Below, one piece after another: positions 60,834 through 64,000 of a DNA stretch of 64,000 nt. Position numbers and translations under genes: made by a program. How positions within the stretch are numbered: position 1 is the stretch's first letter; every line of letters starts with the position of its first letter. The notes under the pieces are model-generated. The model was not told the origin of the DNA, ran no database searches, and saw nothing but the letters and a program-made list of their open reading frames with translations. Source of the DNA: Tolypothrix campylonemoides VB511288 (GTDB taxonomy: Bacteria; Cyanobacteriota; Cyanobacteriia; Cyanobacteriales; Nostocaceae); assembly GCA_000828075.3 (NCBI GenBank), contig JXCB02000039.1, forward strand, positions 264,300 to 328,299, in the 5' to 3' direction.

Positions 60834-63800
60834 ATGAAATTCTTCGGTTTCAACCAAAAGAAAAAAAAGGAAAAAAGCGTGAGTAAGCAAGCAAGCTCTA
60901 TACCTGCTGTTGATTTGGTAATCATAATAGATACCAGTCCTTCGATGAAAGACCAAGCGCAGGCTTTGAGCAATGCTGCTGCAAGTGCGATCGCCAAAGC
61001 GAAATCTAGTTGTCCATCAGATTTAAGAGTCGTTTGGTTGGGTATAGAAGGTACTTGGAAAGGTACAAACTTCGACCAAACTATTAGAGCTTATCTGACT
61101 CAAAAGAAGGTCCCTGAATCCAAACTCCGGGGTCGAAAAAAAGGACAAGTTGCAGACGCAGGAGCGCAGGAAGATGCAGCTCGCGCCATTGAAGATATCT
61201 CAGATTACTTTGATTGGCGCAAAGATGCAGCACGAGCTATCTTTTATCTCGGCGATGAAGCACTCGAAGGGGGTGGAGGTAAAACAAAGCAAGAGGATGT
61301 GAAAGCTGCTGATTTGGCTATCCAAAAGGCTCAAGCAGCAGGAGTGACCGTTCACACCTATTTTGGAACTTCAAAGAGCAAACATCAAGAAGGTATCAAA
61401 ACCGAATACGCCAGACTTGCAACCTCAACAGGTGGACAATCTTTTACGGATAAAGACGCTCTGAATGGTTTTAGTGAAGTCTTAGAAAAAGTTATCTGTG
61501 GCAGTCGCACAGCTAAAACTATTAAGCTCATACCAGGGGCAGTTTATATCCAAGATTGTGTCTCCAATGAATTAAGCAAACTTTATACTCTTGATTTAGC
61601 CAGAGGTAAAGCTACTTTTATTGGCGAGATAGTCACAGAAGTTTCTGATATTGCTTTTGTCGGTTCCCAACTATATGGACTTGACAGGGATGGCGACAAG
61701 ACTCAACTCGTTAAAATTGACCTGAATTCCGGTGATGCTACCGTAATTGGTGATATTGGCTTTGCTTGTGCTGGCTTAGCATACAATCGCCAGCGTCATA
61801 CCCTCTACGCCACAACTGCTAAACAACTGATTGCTATTAATCTCGAAACAGGTAAAGGTACACCAGTAGCAACGGTAGCAGATAAAAACTACAACTGTGG
61901 CGAAGTTGCCTTTGATGCTGATGGCAAAGCTTATATTACCTTGGTCGGTTACGACAAGAAGAAGTTATTAGCAAGCTGCAACCTCGATACAGGCGAAGTC
62001 AACATTATCGGCGATATTGGCTTTGCTGCTCTTGCCAGCATGGAATTTGTTGGCGATGTTCTCTATGGCGTGACTGGTAAGTTCTTTAACTTAGGTAAAG
62101 ACGGTCAATTAATCCGTATTGATACTACCACGGGTAAAGGAACTTTAGTTGCCACGACCGATCCTGTCGGTCGTTGGGCAGGCATCGCTGTTTATGAACC
62201 AGCGACGGTAGTAACGACGGAAACCACCTCAGAAGTCAACCCAGACCAAAAATCTGAAACAACAAAAGTTTCTCGAGAAATTGAAGAGGTCAAGGAGGAA
62301 GATATGAGCATTTTAACAATCGATACCAAAAACAATTGTTACGTTATCAACCCCGACCAAATGAACCATCTGCAACAAAACGTTGCGAGTTCTTTTACTT
62401 TAGAGAAAGGTACTTTTGATATCAGAATTACCGGCGGTCGCTACAGCTATGCCAAGGCGAAAACAGAGGGAGAACCTTTTGTCTTACTCTGGATCTATGG
62501 GGTTGATGGTAGGAAATTTATCAATAAAACCACAGGTCATGAGGTAGGTGCCACCTGGACAACTTTAAATGGATATAATGATCATTTGCAGTTAGAGGTC
62601 AAAGACAAAGCCGTTGTCAATGCCTTGTTCTTTGATCTTAATACTGATGACAATAGTGGTTCAATTGAGCTTTCAATTACCAGTAATAAGCCATTTTTCA
62701 ACCCTCAAACTTTAACAGTAGACAGCAAACGCAATAGCTATGTACTGGATGAAAATACCCTGTCCAGTTTAAAGCAATCGGGTGCTAACTTCATTGAATT
62801 AAATCCCGGAAACTATCGCATCAAAATTCGTGAAGGCAATGCAACCTATTGGTCAGACAACAAGAAGTTTGAGCTAGAACCTTGGGCTTTACTTTGGGTT
62901 CAAGGCGGAAAAGTTATTACAAACCTGACAGGCATTGAAGTTGAAGAAAGTTGGACTTCATTGAATGGTCTGAAAGATGAAATTGTTTTAGAGGTCAAAG
63001 AAAAAACTACCTTGACAGGTTTATTCTTTGACACCTACAAGGAAGATAACGAAGGACAAATTATTCTGGCAATAGAGCCAGTGAGTGCAACTGAACTGGC
63101 TGAGAGCTATAAAAAGACTACTACAACCAGGACTGTTACAAACAGTGTGACAGTTATAGGCACAGGTGGATCCACGAGCCGTGAAGCAGTGGGTGCGAAC
63201 AGCTCGACGGAGAATGTAACAAATATTCAAGGCACAACAGGTGGATCTGATAGATCTGTCAGTCGTGAAGCAGTAGGTGCGAACAGCTCGACACAGTTCA
63301 CCTTCCGCTTTAACGAAGACGAGTTCAAGAAAAAGTGGGAGGAGCAGTTACAGCAGATTGATGCATCTATCAATGTAATAGATGAAAACGATGTGACACT
63401 GGAGGCTAAGTATTGGGATCAGCTCGAACAGTGGCTCCTGAAGAACTACGAGAAGCACTTTAAGAACCTGGCTGTAGAAGTGGCAAAAGTCAGGTTTACG
63501 ATGGATGCCTATCAGGAGCAGATGGAGTTTAGTCTGAACCAGCAATTGCAAAGCTGGTCTAGTTACTTAGACAGGCTAGTGGAAGATAGGATCAACGTTG
63601 AGATCTCCAGGAGAATTAACCAGCAGATCAACCAGTACGTTGACCAAACCTTTGAGCAAAGGATACGTAACAACATCGGATTAATTATCAACAACATTTT
63701 AAATAAGCAGGAACTCAACCAGTACATTGATCGCCATGTCGATCAGCAAATCGACCAAATCTTCGACCAAAAGATACGTAACAACATCGGATTAATTGTC

Positions 63801-64000
63801 AACAACGTTGTACGTAAGCAGGAACTCAACCAGCACATTGATCAGCATGTCGATCAGCAAATCGACTCCTCCTTCGAGCAAAAGATACGTAACAACGTCG
63901 AATTAATAATCAACAACCTTGTCAATAAGCAGGAACTCAACCAGCACATTGATCGGCATGTCGATCAGCAAATCGACTCCTCCTTCGAGCAAAAGATACG
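60834..64000 (+). CDS. Giant VWA / beta-propeller / coiled-coil repeat protein (3' end beyond window)
   Basis: Open from ATG 60834 to the window end (1055+ codons), no stop. Start MKFFGFNQKKKKEKSV; GTG 60879 with AAGGA is an alternative. Order: VWA domain (about 25-220) with MIDAS IIDTSPSMKD and YLGDEAL; a propeller-like section (about 235-460) of units such as LYTLDLARGKATFIGE and LIRIDTTTGKGTLVAT; two related beta-sandwich units (about 491-619 and 623-751: TIDTKNNCYVINPD / TVDSKRNSYVLDEN, TWTTLNG / SWTSLNG); a duplicated Ser/Gly linker (SREAVGANSST twice); then helical and 37-residue coiled-coil repeats from 920. No signal peptide or membrane helix. No family name recognised; possibly a cytoplasmic scaffold or filament that binds metal-dependent ligands through the VWA domain. 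Confidence 0.85.
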   Translation, partial: MKFFGFNQKKKKEKSVSKQASSIPAVDLVIIIDTSPSMKDQAQALSNAAASAIAKAKSSCPSDLRVVWLGIEGTWKGTNFDQTIRAYLTQKKVPESKLRGRKKGQVADAGAQEDAARAIEDISDYFDWRKDAARAIFYLGDEALEGGGGKTKQEDVKAADLAIQKAQAAGVTVHTYFGTSKSKHQEGIKTEYARLATSTGGQSFTDKDALNGFSEVLEKVICGSRTAKTIKLIPGAVYIQDCVSNELSKLYTLDLARGKATFIGEIVTEVSDIAFVGSQLYGLDRDGDKTQLVKIDLNSGDATVIGDIGFACAGLAYNRQRHTLYATTAKQLIAINLETGKGTPVATVADKNYNCGEVAFDADGKAYITLVGYDKKKLLASCNLDTGEVNIIGDIGFAALASMEFVGDVLYGVTGKFFNLGKDGQLIRIDTTTGKGTLVATTDPVGRWAGIAVYEPATVVTTETTSEVNPDQKSETTKVSREIEEVKEEDMSILTIDTKNNCYVINPDQMNHLQQNVASSFTLEKGTFDIRITGGRYSYAKAKTEGEPFVLLWIYGVDGRKFINKTTGHEVGATWTTLNGYNDHLQLEVKDKAVVNALFFDLNTDDNSGSIELSITSNKPFFNPQTLTVDSKRNSYVLDENTLSSLKQSGANFIELNPGNYRIKIREGNATYWSDNKKFELEPWALLWVQGGKVITNLTGIEVEESWTSLNGLKDEIVLEVKEKTTLTGLFFDTYKEDNEGQIILAIEPVSATELAESYKKTTTTRTVTNSVTVIGTGGSTSREAVGANSSTENVTNIQGTTGGSDRSVSREAVGANSSTQFTFRFNEDEFKKKWEEQLQQIDASINVIDENDVTLEAKYWDQLEQWLLKNYEKHFKNLAVEVAKVRFTMDAYQEQMEFSLNQQLQSWSSYLDRLVEDRINVEISRRINQQINQYVDQTFEQRIRNNIGLIINNILNKQELNQYIDRHVDQQIDQIFDQKIRNNIGLIVNNVVRKQELNQHIDQHVDQQIDSSFEQKIRNNVELIINNLVNKQELNQHIDRHVDQQIDSSFEQKI
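63594..64000 (+). repeat. 111-bp in-frame tandem repeats (37 aa), at least 3.7 units
   Basis: Units begin at 63594 (diverged), 63705, 63816 and 63927, exactly 111 bp apart. Consensus KQELNQ.ID.HVDQQID followed by FEQKIRNN and LIINN. Nucleotide identity between units 2-4 is high, implying recent expansion. The array continues past the window. Confidence 0.92.

Noticed and set aside
60722..60997. 91-aa minus-strand frame with a hydrophobic end
   Set aside because: Antisense to the VWA gene start; the poly-Phe stretch is the complement of its lysine run.

Overview
The window looks like the chromosome of a filamentous, probably heterocyst-forming cyanobacterium. The evidence is frequent HIP1 palindromes (GCGATCGC), heptamer tandem repeats (STRR type), and families typical of that group: AAA-like/CHASE2 proteins, a CHAT-TPR protein, DUF928, a cyanobacterial haemagglutinin-repeat exoprotein and an FdC2-type ferredoxin. 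The genus cannot be fixed from the sequence alone.

Region 1 (1-8.7 kb) is a mobile and toxin-antitoxin landscape. An IS200/IS605 element (tnpA and tnpB divergent, with both end hairpins) sits inside a REP-associated tyrosine transposase gene, and the two halves of that gene rejoin in frame. Then come a 21-bp minisatellite, a dead DUF433 antitoxin, two unknown overlapping genes, a lipoprotein nuclease, a ferredoxin and tRNA-Ser(GGA). The tRNA 3' end is repeated 0.8 kb away on the far side of a DUF433/DUF5615 module whose toxin is split by a 92-bp MITE with a 5-bp target duplication. MntA/HepT and ParD/ParE-like modules and a second 21-bp minisatellite follow.

Region 2 (8.9-20.4 kb) holds a large membrane-anchored coiled-coil protein, a Tat-exported PhoD phosphatase preceded by a five-unit Pho box, a class A beta-lactamase-like protein, a membrane Ser/Thr kinase, an AAA-like ATPase and an AAA-like/degenerate-GGDEF protein.

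Region 3 (20.8-46.9 kb, nearly all minus strand) is an exopolysaccharide locus. It contains a Wzc-type tyrosine autokinase, serine-acetyltransferase-like protein, several GT2 and GT4 glycosyltransferases (three are paralogues, two of them a tandem duplication), Wzy-like and Wzx-like membrane proteins, sugar oxidoreductases, a DegT aminotransferase, a cupin and methyltransferases. An initiating phosphoglycosyltransferase, a WecG/TagA enzyme, an RTX-type calcium-binding protein, an SGNH esterase, a STAS protein and a GH10 xylanase complete it. Together these could build, flip, polymerise, export and trim one surface polymer.

Region 4 (47-59.3 kb) carries an AAA-CHASE2 receptor, DUF928, CHAT-TPR and haemagglutinin-type exoprotein module. 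Region 5 (59.3-64 kb) has an 8-bp-TSD MITE, a decayed reading frame and the start of a very large VWA / beta-propeller / coiled-coil gene that runs off the window with 111-bp in-frame repeats.

One signal cuts across regions 2-5. A 9-bp direct repeat (consensus AGTAGGAAA, or its complement) in short arrays lies in the intergenic regions before the kinase/beta-lactamase, the EPS operon, the CHASE2 gene, the DUF928 gene, the exoprotein and the VWA gene. It is a candidate shared regulatory element.
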